Made by a program: the position numbers and the translations under genes. A DNA stretch of 64,000 nucleotides, from assembly GCA_900113385.1 (NCBI GenBank), contig FOPE01000007.1, forward strand, positions 1 through 64,000, written 5' to 3'. Below are positions 20,410-28,557 of this stretch, piece after piece (the stretch's first letter is position 1; each line of letters starts with the position of its first letter). Source of the stretch: Lachnospiraceae bacterium C7. Lineage in GTDB: Bacteria > Bacillota > Clostridia > Lachnospirales > Lachnospiraceae. The notes under the pieces were generated by a model. It searched no databases, had not been told where the DNA came from, and saw nothing but the letters and a program-made list of their open reading frames with translations.

Positions 20410-20789
20410 TTTAGGGGATCCTCCATAAATAAATTGAGTTTATAAATGCACATAATAAATCGGTAGCAACCTGAGAAAAACAAATTGTAAAACAATCTGT
20501 GGTATTAAATAGTAAAAACAAATTGTAAAATAATCTGCGGTGTTAAATTGTAATAACAATCTCAAGTGCATGGGGTGTTATCATGTGTTAATAACGTTTT
20601 AAAAGCAAAACATAATGTTTTGCAGGACAAACTACTTTGTCACCATGTAATAATTTATCATAAATTCACAATAAAACAAAGTAAAAAAACAATAAAAAAC
20701 CAAAAAAAATAAAATTTATGCAAAATTTAAATAGAGCAAGGCAAAATATTAGATGTATTAGTCAAAATTAACATATGTATAATTTCTAA
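20410..20789 (-). other. Upstream region of prs
   Basis: 380 bases without a gene. Next to prs lies a near-perfect 35-base repeat (20476-20510 and 20514-20548, 32 of 35 identical) holding dyads ATTGT-N3-ACAAT; a third dyad is at 20547-20560. Further out is the palindrome at 20605-20623. The part next to dnaC is A-rich with no feature seen. No promoter could be placed with confidence. Confidence 0.6.
20599..20623 (-). terminator. Palindrome, possible dnaD-dnaC terminator
   Basis: GCAAAACAT-a-ATGTTTTGC (20605-20623) is a perfect 9-base inverted repeat; on the minus strand it is followed by TTTT. It could be a terminator 170 bases after dnaC or an operator for prs. Confidence 0.45.
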
Positions 20790-21773
20790 TTATACCTGCC
20801 CACGTTTTTTCATACGTATATCATCCCCAACAAGTTTGAAAATTGAGTAATTATTAGAAATTCTAGAAAAAGTACGTTCCGAATATGTATCTAAAATTTG
20901 TCTCATACCGAGGTTTGTTGAGATGATAGTAGATTTTTGACGTAAAAGTCTTTCGTTAACACACAAAAATAATTGTGAGTTAGTAAATGCGTTGGTCAAC
21001 TCAGTACCAAGATCATCGATAATAAGTAGATCGCAATCGAATATGCTTTTATTTGCTGCAATAGCCTCTGAATCTCGGCTAAAAACACCCTTAGACAAAA
21101 CTTCAAAAAGTTGAAATGAAGTAAAATAAATAACAGAATGTCCAGAGTCTAACAAAGCTTTAGCAATACAGTTAGACAAAAAAGTTTTGCCAACACCGGT
21201 ATCGCCAAAAAATAGAATATTAGAAGCTGAAGATTCAAAATTTTTTACAAAATCAATAGAATTTTCATAAGCATGTTCAGCAAGTGCATGTGCACTCAAA
21301 TTAGTAGTAGGGTCAATAATATCCTCAGAATAGTAACTCAAAGAAAAATTAGAAAAATTTTCTTTGGAGAGAATCTTTTTGATATTAGACTGAGAATAGA
21401 CTACATCAATGACCTCTTGTTTAAAGCAGTGGCACTGTTTGCCATTAATAAAACCAGTATCCTTGCAATCTTTACAAGTATAATCTGGTTCAAAATAATT
21501 CTCAGGGAAGTTGTATTCCTTGAGAAGATTTATACGTTCTTGGCGAAAGGCAGCTAATTTTTGTTTTAGTTCAGAAATAGCTGAAGAGTCACCAGCTAGA
21601 AGTTGTCTAGCAGATGCAACGGATGTTGACGCAATTGCATCGTCAATTTCCTTAAGGCGAGGTACTTTAATGTATGCCTCCTTTGTTTTTTTTTCGCTAG
21701 AGCGTTTGTTATTAAGTTGTTTTGCGTCGTAGCGGCGCATGATTTCATCATATTGTGCATTTGTAATTGGCAT
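20790..21773 (-). CDS. DnaC/DnaI-like helicase loader ATPase
   Basis: 327 residues. The N-terminal part is helical; residues 100-116 carry CKDCKDTG and CHC, a zinc site as in DnaI. The AAA+ core has Walker A GDTGVGKT at 190-197, Walker B LLIIDD at 249-254 and an arginine-rich C terminus. It is expected to load the replicative helicase. GAGGT precedes the ATG, and it follows the dnaD-like gene by 26 bases, so the two form an operon. Confidence 0.9.
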   Translation of the reverse strand: MPITNAQYDEIMRRYDAKQLNNKRSSEKKTKEAYIKVPRLKEIDDAIASTSVASARQLLAGDSSAISELKQKLAAFRQERINLLKEYNFPENYFEPDYTCKDCKDTGFINGKQCHCFKQEVIDVVYSQSNIKKILSKENFSNFSLSYYSEDIIDPTTNLSAHALAEHAYENSIDFVKNFESSASNILFFGDTGVGKTFLSNCIAKALLDSGHSVIYFTSFQLFEVLSKGVFSRDSEAIAANKSIFDCDLLIIDDLGTELTNAFTNSQLFLCVNERLLRQKSTIISTNLGMRQILDTYSERTFSRISNNYSIFKLVGDDIRMKKRGQV

Positions 21774-21799
21774 AATTTACCTCATTTTTTATTTTAAAA

Positions 21800-23068
21800 C
21801 TATTTTTTCTGAGACTTGATAGTGGTATTAAGTAAATACTGTTCAAGTTTGTCAGAATCATAGTTACGTTGATTGAAATTGTTAAATTTGTTGTTGACTT
21901 TAGTGCTAGTCTTTACTGGTTGAGCAGAATTTGATTGATTAGTTTCTTTAGAAACAAATTTTTTATTTCTATTAAAAGCTTTATCAAATTTTGCAATATC
22001 CTCTAAAGATTTAACATGATTTTTAAACCAACGAGTAAGAATAGAGTCAGTATATTCAAAACTAGGTTGGTGAGTGTTTTTAATAGTAATACGACAAGCC
22101 TCCTCAATCATAGGAAGATTATATCCGTAAGATTTAGTCCACTTGCGGATAAAATCATTTTCAGAAGATACAAGGTTGCGGCCTGAAATACCTAAAGCCT
22201 TCATAACACCGTAATGGAGTTTGCTGTGAGATTGAGACTCATGTTTAGCCATAGCAACAGTGGAAATTCCACGCTCATGCCATGCCAAAGCTACTTTGTC
22301 CATATATCGGATGCTAGAGTGATCTTTAGTAATGCAGTATTCTACCAAATATACGATAAGTTCAGTAGAAAATTTAAGTCCATCTACCCAATACAAAATA
22401 GTATTGATTTCTGTAGAATTCAGTTGACGTTTCATATATGTTTCGACAATAAAGAATAATTCTGAAATGTCAGGATCCTCAGTAAAATGAGTGACCTCAT
22501 CAGGGGTATAATCTCTTTTTGCAGGAACAGCCTTTGTTGTAGCATTAGCTTTATTAGCCGTCATGCTATTAGCCGCCATGCTATTATCTACCATATTAGT
22601 AGATGTTACGCCAGCATTCATGCCAACATTGTTGTTTAAAGAATTAGTAGCATTTATAGTGCTGTTAGTAGCGTTTGTAAGGCTGTTTGCCCCAACATTC
22701 ATGTGAACACTTTCATTATTATTAGAAAGAGAAGCAGAATTATTTTTATTACTCTCTTTTTGCTTATTATAAACCGGTAAAAGTCTAATCCCCACTATGT
22801 CTTTTCCGTTGTTGGAATAATCAAGACGTAGGAGCTTTACTTTTTCCCAATACTTTAAAGCTCTCAAAACGTCGTTTTCAGTTTGTTGAAAATAGTCTGC
22901 AATAATAGAAATAGAGCAGGCTGGCTCATTTGAGCTGATGCATTTCAAAATATATAGATAAATTTTTACAAATTCACCATTAGCTTCTGGCATGAACTTG
23001 TCGATAAAATAATTTGAAACACATGTTACGGCGTTGTTATTGTTGCTGTGTAATTGAATTAATGACAT
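21800..23068 (-). CDS. DnaD/DnaB-like replication initiation protein
   Basis: 422 residues. The N terminus (1-100) looks like a winged-helix domain. Residues 101-185 are a low-complexity Asn/Ser/Thr/Met linker with loosely repeated NAT and NSM units. From about 195 come DnaD-type helical domains, ending with YTDSILTRWF, the YxxxIxxxW motif of the family. The frame stays open upstream to 23161, but AGGAAGG lies just before the ATG at 23068. Paired with the loader gene, it should act in helicase loading. Confidence 0.88.
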   Translation of the reverse strand: MSLIQLHSNNNNAVTCVSNYFIDKFMPEANGEFVKIYLYILKCISSNEPACSISIIADYFQQTENDVLRALKYWEKVKLLRLDYSNNGKDIVGIRLLPVYNKQKESNKNNSASLSNNNESVHMNVGANSLTNATNSTINATNSLNNNVGMNAGVTSTNMVDNSMAANSMTANKANATTKAVPAKRDYTPDEVTHFTEDPDISELFFIVETYMKRQLNSTEINTILYWVDGLKFSTELIVYLVEYCITKDHSSIRYMDKVALAWHERGISTVAMAKHESQSHSKLHYGVMKALGISGRNLVSSENDFIRKWTKSYGYNLPMIEEACRITIKNTHQPSFEYTDSILTRWFKNHVKSLEDIAKFDKAFNRNKKFVSKETNQSNSAQPVKTSTKVNNKFNNFNQRNYDSDKLEQYLLNTTIKSQKK

Positions 23069-23099
23069 AAATATTACCTTCCTAACTTTTACTGAAAAA

Positions 23100-23128
23100 A
23101 TTATAGCATAGCAAAAATAAAAAGTGAA
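23100..23128 (-). promoter_or_regulatory. Promoter of dnaD-dnaC
   Basis: On the minus strand: TTCACT, a 17-base spacer and TATAAT preceded by TG (extended -10, TGCTATAAT). It lies about 32 bases before the dnaD start. Confidence 0.7.
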
Positions 23129-23174
23129 GTGAGCATAAGATGGGGAAAAAATTATTAACATGTGTAGACATAAA

Positions 23175-23345
23175 TGTGGATAATGTGGATAAAATTGTGG
23201 AAAAGAATTGGGATATGGTTCTATGCCTTGAGAATAAGGGATATTATCATGTTATATTTTTGTGTAGTTTTCCACATGAAAATAAAAAAAAATCCACATG
23301 CCATGAGAATAAATATTCACAATGACATGTGGATAATGTGGATAA
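23175..23345. promoter_or_regulatory. DnaA-box cluster
   Basis: Four perfect 9-base DnaA boxes (TTATCCACA, read here as TGTGGATAA) lie in two abutting pairs: 23175-23183 with 23184-23192, and 23328-23336 with 23337-23345. Between them are TGTGGAAAA (23196-23204, 8 of 9), TTTTCCACA (23268-23276, 8 of 9, opposite direction) and AAATCCACA (23290-23298, 7 of 9). The first pair is about 47 bases upstream of the dnaD -35; the second touches the murC stop codon. Confidence 0.9.
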
Positions 23346-23346
23346 G

Positions 23347-24726
23347 TTATTTACCAAGTAAATGTTCGCCGATTTCTACAACATTTCCGGCACCCATAGT
23401 TATCAACAAATCACCTTGTTGACAATTCTTTAATAAATATTTTTCAATCTCTTCAAAAGAAGGGAAGTAATGGCACTCAGTTCCATGAGCAACAACCTTT
23501 TCTAAAACATCCTTAGAAGAGATACCGATAGTATTTTTCTCACGAGCAGCGTAAATGTCAGCTAAAACAACCACATCAGCCATAGATAAAACATCACCAA
23601 AGTCCTCTAAAAAGGCCTTAGTACGAGAATAAGTATGAGGCTGGAATACAAGAACAAGTCTGTCATGTGGATAATTCTTAGCAGCAGTTAATGTCGCACG
23701 GATTTCAGTTGGGTGATGTGCATAATCATCAATAATAGTAACACCATCAACTTTACCTTTATATTCAAAACGTCTACCAGCGCCACCAAATTTAGATAAA
23801 CCACGAACAACCGCATCTTTGTCTAAATTAAGGTCATCACATAAAGCAATAGCTGCCATAGCATTAGAAACATTATGCATACCAGGAACGCTTAAAGTAA
23901 CGTCAAATAATTTCTCACCATTGTGCATAGCAGTAAATGAAGCACATGCTTTATCGTTAAAAGTAACGTTTTTAGCATAATACTCGCAAGAATCATTTAA
24001 ACCATAGCTAATAATCTGTTGAGGCATATCTTTTACAATTTCTTCGTAATTGTCAATTTCACCATTAATAATAGTAGCACCATGATCTAAAGTATTAGAA
24101 GCAAACTTTCTGAAAGAATGTCTAATATCATTAATATCCTTAAAGAAATCAAGATGTTCAGCTTCAATATTTAAAATAATGCTGTATCTTGGACGGAAAT
24201 TTAAAAAGCTGTTTGTGTATTCACAAGCCTCGGCAATGAAAACATCAGAATTACCAAGTCTTAAATTGCTACCGATAGCTGGGAAAATACCACCTACAGA
24301 AATAGTAGGATCAGCCTTAGCTTCAAGCAAAATTTGGCTAATCATAGAAGTTGTAGTAGTTTTTCCGTGAGTACCTGCAACAGCAATTGATTTAGCAAAT
24401 TGATCCATAATCTGACCTAAAAGCTCGGCACGAGAGAGCATAGGGAGATTAGCCTCTTTAGCTGCAACAAATTCAGGGTTGTCTTCGCTGATAGCAGCAG
24501 TATAAACAACAACATCCATATCTTTAGAAATGTTGTCAGCAGCCTGAGGATAAGAAACCTTAATTCCCTTAGCAACTAAAGCGCGTGTATAATCAGATTC
24601 CTTCATATCAGAACCAGAAACCTTAAAATCTTTATCAAATAAAATTTCAGCAAGAGCGCTCATGCTGACACCGCCAATACCAATGAAGTGTACATGTACT
24701 GGCATATTGAAATTTATTTCATACAT
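23347..24726 (-). CDS. murC: UDP-N-acetylmuramate--L-alanine ligase
   Basis: 459 residues. It adds L-Ala to UDP-MurNAc in the cytoplasm, the first peptide step of peptidoglycan synthesis. It has a Rossmann start (HFIGIGGVSMSALAEIL), the ATP loop AVAGTHGKTTTTSM and the family motif DDYAHHPTEI. GGAAGG precedes the ATG. It stands alone, upstream of the replication genes on the same strand. Confidence 0.97.
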   Translation of the reverse strand: MYEINFNMPVHVHFIGIGGVSMSALAEILFDKDFKVSGSDMKESDYTRALVAKGIKVSYPQAADNISKDMDVVVYTAAISEDNPEFVAAKEANLPMLSRAELLGQIMDQFAKSIAVAGTHGKTTTTSMISQILLEAKADPTISVGGIFPAIGSNLRLGNSDVFIAEACEYTNSFLNFRPRYSIILNIEAEHLDFFKDINDIRHSFRKFASNTLDHGATIINGEIDNYEEIVKDMPQQIISYGLNDSCEYYAKNVTFNDKACASFTAMHNGEKLFDVTLSVPGMHNVSNAMAAIALCDDLNLDKDAVVRGLSKFGGAGRRFEYKGKVDGVTIIDDYAHHPTEIRATLTAAKNYPHDRLVLVFQPHTYSRTKAFLEDFGDVLSMADVVVLADIYAAREKNTIGISSKDVLEKVVAHGTECHYFPSFEEIEKYLLKNCQQGDLLITMGAGNVVEIGEHLLGK

Positions 24727-24771
24727 ATTAATTACCTTCCTAACAATAAAATTAAAATGAATTACTTCTCT

Positions 24772-24799
24772 ATTATAAACACTATCATTTATTTTGCAA
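24772..24799 (-). promoter_or_regulatory. murC promoter
   Basis: Minus strand TTGCAA, a 16-base spacer and TATAAT, about 45 bases before the ATG. Confidence 0.75.
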
Positions 24800-24995
24800 A
24801 TAGTTTCGAAGTATGAAAAACAAAAAAATTGGTTAAAAAAAATAGAATTTAATTAAAAAAAATAGAAAAAAATAAAAAATAGGCATAAACATCTTTTTGC
24901 TCAGGATAAAATAAATAAAAAAAACGCAAAATTAAACAAATTGTAGATAATAAACAAGCGAAATAAATAAATTGTTTAAAAAAGTGCGAAAACTG
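24800..24995. other. A-rich spacer between murC and glgC
   Basis: Between the divergent murC and glgC promoters lies an A-rich stretch without coding potential, repeat or hairpin that I can support. Confidence 0.6.
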
Positions 24996-25025
24996 TTGTT
25001 TTATAAAATAACAATATGTTATAAT
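24996..25025 (+). promoter_or_regulatory. glgC promoter
   Basis: TTGTTT (24996-25001), an 18-base spacer and TATAAT (25020-25025), about 50 bases before glgC and divergent from murC. Confidence 0.7.
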
Positions 25026-25077
25026 CATATAGAGCATTAAGTATAGCATTGATACAGACAGACGAGGAGTGAAAGAC

Positions 25078-26352
25078 GTGATTAAAAAGGAAATGATAGC
25101 AATGCTACTTGCTGGGGGACAAGGAAGTAGATTGGGGGTTCTCACTGCTGACGTAGCTAAACCGGCTGTAGCGTTCGGAGGAAAGTATCGTATAATTGAT
25201 TTCCCACTTAGCAATTGCATTAACTCGGGAATAGATACGGTAGGTGTATTAACACAATATCAACCACTTCGACTTAATTCTCATATAGGAATAGGTATTC
25301 CATGGGACTTAGATCGAAATAATGGTGGAGTAAGTGTATTACCACCATACGAAAAAAGTGACAATAGTGAGTGGTATTCAGGTACTGCTAACGCAATTTT
25401 CCAGAATATGAAATACATGGAAAGCTATAATCCAGATTATGTATTAATCCTTTCAGGAGATCATATTTATAAAATGGATTATGAAGTCATGTTAGACTTC
25501 CATAAGGAAAATAATGCTGATGTCACAATTGCAACAATGCCAGTGCCAATGGAAGAGGCAAGTAGATTTGGTATTATGATTGCAGATGAAAACAAGCAGA
25601 TTATGGAATTCGAGGAAAAACCAGAGCATCCAAGAAGTAACCTAGCTTCAATGGGTATCTATATTTTCTCATGGCCAGTGTTACGAGATGCGCTTTACGC
25701 TATGAAAGATCAAAGTAATTGCGATTTCGGAAAGCATATCATACCTTATTGTTTTGATCAAAATAAGAAAATGTATGCATTTGAATATAATGGCTACTGG
25801 AAAGATGTAGGAACATTAGGTTCATATTGGGAAGCAAATATGGAACTTATTGATTTGATTCCAGAATTCAACTTGTATGAAGAGTATTGGAAAATTTATA
25901 CTAAGAGTGACAACATTGAACCACAATATATTTCAGCAGAAGCACATGTAGAACGCAGTATTATCGGCGAGGGTTCAGAGATATACGGCGAAGTAATTAA
26001 TTCTGTCATAGGTGCAGGGGTATACGTTGGAAAGGGAACCGTGGTTAGAGACTCTATCATTATGAAAAACACAAAAATTGGAGATAATGTCACAGTTGAA
26101 AAATCGATTATAGCAGAGGGATGTGAAATCGGAGACAATGCAGTATTAGGAATTGGAGAGGAAGTACCTAATAAGATGAATGCAAAAGTATATGCATTTG
26201 GCTTAGCAACAGTAGGCGAAAACTCATACGTACCAAAGGGAGTAAAAATTGGTAAAAATACTGCAATCCTTGGTAAAACAACAGTCGAGGATTATCCAGA
26301 TGGAACATTGGCTAGCGGAGAATCGATTATTAAGGCAGGTGACGACAAATGA
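25078..26352 (+). CDS. glgC: Glucose-1-phosphate adenylyltransferase, catalytic subunit
   Basis: 424 residues. It makes ADP-glucose from glucose 1-phosphate and ATP for glycogen. The nucleotidyl transferase motif [12 protein letters not shown] is near the N terminus, and left-handed beta-helix repeats form the C terminus. A GTG at 25069 is in frame, but GAGGAG (25064-25069) covers it and points to the GTG at 25078. It overlaps glgD by four bases (ATGA). Confidence 0.94.
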   Translation: MIKKEMIAMLLAGGQGSRLGVLTADVAKPAVAFGGKYRIIDFPLSNCINSGIDTVGVLTQYQPLRLNSHIGIGIPWDLDRNNGGVSVLPPYEKSDNSEWYSGTANAIFQNMKYMESYNPDYVLILSGDHIYKMDYEVMLDFHKENNADVTIATMPVPMEEASRFGIMIADENKQIMEFEEKPEHPRSNLASMGIYIFSWPVLRDALYAMKDQSNCDFGKHIIPYCFDQNKKMYAFEYNGYWKDVGTLGSYWEANMELIDLIPEFNLYEEYWKIYTKSDNIEPQYISAEAHVERSIIGEGSEIYGEVINSVIGAGVYVGKGTVVRDSIIMKNTKIGDNVTVEKSIIAEGCEIGDNAVLGIGEEVPNKMNAKVYAFGLATVGENSYVPKGVKIGKNTAILGKTTVEDYPDGTLASGESIIKAGDDK

Positions 26353-27467
26353 AGACAATAGGAATTATTTTAGCTGGCGGTAACAACAAAAGAATGAGAG
26401 AATTAACAGCGCACAGAGCAACATCAGCAATGCCTGTTGGAGGCAATTACAGAAGCATTGATTTTGCTCTAAGTAATATGAGTAATTCTCATATTCAAAC
26501 CGTAGCTATATTAACACAATATAATGCTAGATCTCTAAATGAGCACTTGAGCTCATCAAAATGGTGGAATTTTGGCCGTAAACAAGGCGGAATGTACTTA
26601 TTTACACCAACAATTACATCAGAAAATGCAGATTGGTACAGAGGAACAGCAGATTCAATGTATCAAAATATCGATTTCTTAAAGAAAAGACATGAACCGT
26701 ATGTAATTATTGCAAATGGTGATTGTGTGTATAAAATGGACTACAACAAAATCCTAGACTATCATATTGCAAAAAAAGCAGATATTACAGTTGTATGTAA
26801 AGATATGCCAATGGATTATGATGTAAGAAGATTTGGCGTAGTCAAAATGAATGAAGAATCAAGAATTATTGATTTTGAAGAAAAACCTTTAGTAGCAACT
26901 TCTAGAACTGTTTCAACAGGAATCTATGTTGTAAGAAGAAGACAACTTATAGAGATGCTTGAAAGAGCAGCAGAAGAAAACAGATATGATTTCGTAACAG
27001 ATATTTTAATCCGATATAAGAACGTAAAGAAAATTTATGGTTATAAGTTCAATGATTATTGGAGCAATATAGCATCGGTAGATGATTATTATAGAACAAA
27101 TATGGATTTCTTGAAGCGAGATGTACGTCAGTATTTCTTTAGGGATGACCCAAAGATTTACTCAAAAGTCGATGATCTTCCTCCAGCGAAATACAATACA
27201 GGTTCTGAGGTAAGTAATAGCCTGATAGCAAGTGGATGTATCATCAATAGTAAGGTAGAAAACTCAATTCTTTTCAAAAAAGTTTTCATTGGTAAGAATT
27301 GTGTTATAAAGAATTCTATTATTTTGAACGATGCATATATTGGGGATAACACTCATGTCGAGAACTGCATTGTAGAGAGTAGGGGAACACTCAAAGCAAA
27401 TACATATTATTGCGGGGAAGATGAAGTTAAGATTGTATCCGAACAAAATGAGCGATATATGCTCTAA
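26349..27467 (+). CDS. glgD: GlgD, regulatory or partner subunit of ADP-glucose pyrophosphorylase
   Basis: 372 residues, homologous to GlgC but shorter and with a changed N-terminal motif ([20 protein letters not shown]). In Firmicutes GlgD pairs with GlgC in a heterotetramer and raises its activity. It overlaps glgC, so the two are translationally coupled. Confidence 0.93.
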   Translation: MKTIGIILAGGNNKRMRELTAHRATSAMPVGGNYRSIDFALSNMSNSHIQTVAILTQYNARSLNEHLSSSKWWNFGRKQGGMYLFTPTITSENADWYRGTADSMYQNIDFLKKRHEPYVIIANGDCVYKMDYNKILDYHIAKKADITVVCKDMPMDYDVRRFGVVKMNEESRIIDFEEKPLVATSRTVSTGIYVVRRRQLIEMLERAAEENRYDFVTDILIRYKNVKKIYGYKFNDYWSNIASVDDYYRTNMDFLKRDVRQYFFRDDPKIYSKVDDLPPAKYNTGSEVSNSLIASGCIINSKVENSILFKKVFIGKNCVIKNSIILNDAYIGDNTHVENCIVESRGTLKANTYYCGEDEVKIVSEQNERYML

Positions 27468-27477
27468 AAAACTAACG

Positions 27478-27510
27478 TTGACAAGAAAATCATGCTATAA
27501 TTAAGCATGA
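27478..27510 (+). promoter_or_regulatory. spoVG promoter region with inverted repeat
   Basis: A TATAAT (27496-27501) is embedded in a perfect inverted repeat, TCATGCT-N7-AGCATGA (27490-27510). TTGACA at 27478-27483 is only 12 bases upstream, too close for standard spacing, so the exact promoter is uncertain. Confidence 0.5.
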
Positions 27511-27534
27511 ACAAATGACGAGGAGGCAAAAGCC

Positions 27535-27801
27535 ATGGAGATTACAGATATTCGTATCCGTAAAGTCGAAAAAGAAGGAAAGATGAAGGCAGTAGTGTCA
27601 ATTACAATTGAGGATCAATTTGTTGTACACGACATCAAAATTATTGAGGGTGAAAAAGGATTATTTATCGCAATGCCAAGCCGTAAGGCAGCAGATGGAG
27701 AGTATCGCGATATTGCTCATCCAATCAATTCAGAGACAAGAACAAGATTACAGGAAATGATTCTTACAAAGTACAAAGAATTATTAGAAGCAAATGAATA
27801 A
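27535..27801 (+). CDS. spoVG: SpoVG, RNA-binding regulator
   Basis: 88 residues starting [19 protein letters not shown], full length for the family. SpoVG affects septation and sporulation in Bacillus and binds nucleic acid in several Firmicutes; it is also present in non-sporulating species. GAGGAGG precedes the ATG. It is monocistronic, with its own terminator. Confidence 0.95.
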   Translation: MEITDIRIRKVEKEGKMKAVVSITIEDQFVVHDIKIIEGEKGLFIAMPSRKAADGEYRDIAHPINSETRTRLQEMILTKYKELLEANE

Positions 27802-27823
27802 TTGTAATAAGATTTAATAAAAG

Positions 27824-27862
27824 AGGGTGTCACATTATGAAAATAGTGTGGCATCCTTTTTA
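27824..27862 (+). terminator. spoVG terminator
   Basis: AGGGTGTCACA pairs with TGTGGCATCCT (with G-U pairs) and is followed by a T run. Confidence 0.85.
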
Positions 27863-27886
27863 ATGTAAAAAAGATAGAACATGCGT

Positions 27887-27918
27887 TTGAAAAAATGGTT
27901 GATATATGGTATTATAAT
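27887..27918 (+). promoter_or_regulatory. Promoter of pth-mfd
   Basis: TTGAAA (27887-27892), a 17-base spacer and TATTAT (27910-27915), overlapping a TATAAT three bases on. Confidence 0.6.
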
Positions 27919-27978
27919 TTTACATAAAAGCAAATAATAATTTTATTGATAAATTTAGAAGAAAAAGAGGAAATAACA

Positions 27979-28554
27979 ATGTATTTAATCGTAGGTTTAG
28001 GTAATCCAGGAAAACAATATGAAAACACACGCCACAACGTTGGATTTGACGCAATTGACGTATTAGCAGATAAATACCATATAAATATGACAGAGAATAA
28101 ACATAAAGCAATATGTGGAAAAGGTACAATAGAAGGCCAAAAAGTAATTTTAGCAAAACCACAAACATTTATGAATTTAAGTGGAGAAAGTGTAAGAGAT
28201 ATTATTAATTTTTATAAAATAGATCCAGAAGAAGAAATGTTAGTAATGTTTGATGACATAAGTTTAGCACCAGGTAACCTTCGTATCAGAAAAAAAGGAA
28301 GTGCAGGTGGACATAATGGAATTAAAAATATTATTGCTCAGACAGGTACACAGAACTTCAAAAGAGTAAAAATTGGAGTGGGAGAAAAGCCAGCAGGATG
28401 GGACCTTGCAGATCATGTACTTGGACATTTTAGTAATGCAGACAGAAAATTAGTAAATGAAGCGCTAGAAGATGCAGCAGAAGCAGCAAAACTTATAATA
28501 ATTGATGAAGTTGATAAAGCAATGAACGATTTTAATCAAAAAAAGCAGAGGTAG
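27979..28554 (+). CDS. pth: Peptidyl-tRNA hydrolase
   Basis: 191 residues starting MYLIVGLGNPGKQYENTRHN; the catalytic His is in NTRHNVGF. It recycles tRNA from stalled peptidyl-tRNA. The frame stays open upstream to a TTG at 27946, but GAGGAAA lies 8 bases before the ATG at 27979. It is 3 bases from mfd, the usual Firmicute pair. Confidence 0.96.
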   Translation: MYLIVGLGNPGKQYENTRHNVGFDAIDVLADKYHINMTENKHKAICGKGTIEGQKVILAKPQTFMNLSGESVRDIINFYKIDPEEEMLVMFDDISLAPGNLRIRKKGSAGGHNGIKNIIAQTGTQNFKRVKIGVGEKPAGWDLADHVLGHFSNADRKLVNEALEDAAEAAKLIIIDEVDKAMNDFNQKKQR

Positions 28555-28557
28555 AAA

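Noticed and set aside
23069-23161. N-terminal extension of the DnaD-like protein
   Set aside because: It covers the promoter, encodes a Phe-rich stretch unlike the family, and the ribosome site fits the ATG at 23068.
23069-23346. DnaA-box cluster as the chromosomal origin
   Set aside because: Genes to its left (ribosomal block) are on the plus strand and lie toward it rather than away from it, there is no dnaA-dnaN-rpmH next to it, and no clear unwinding element was seen.
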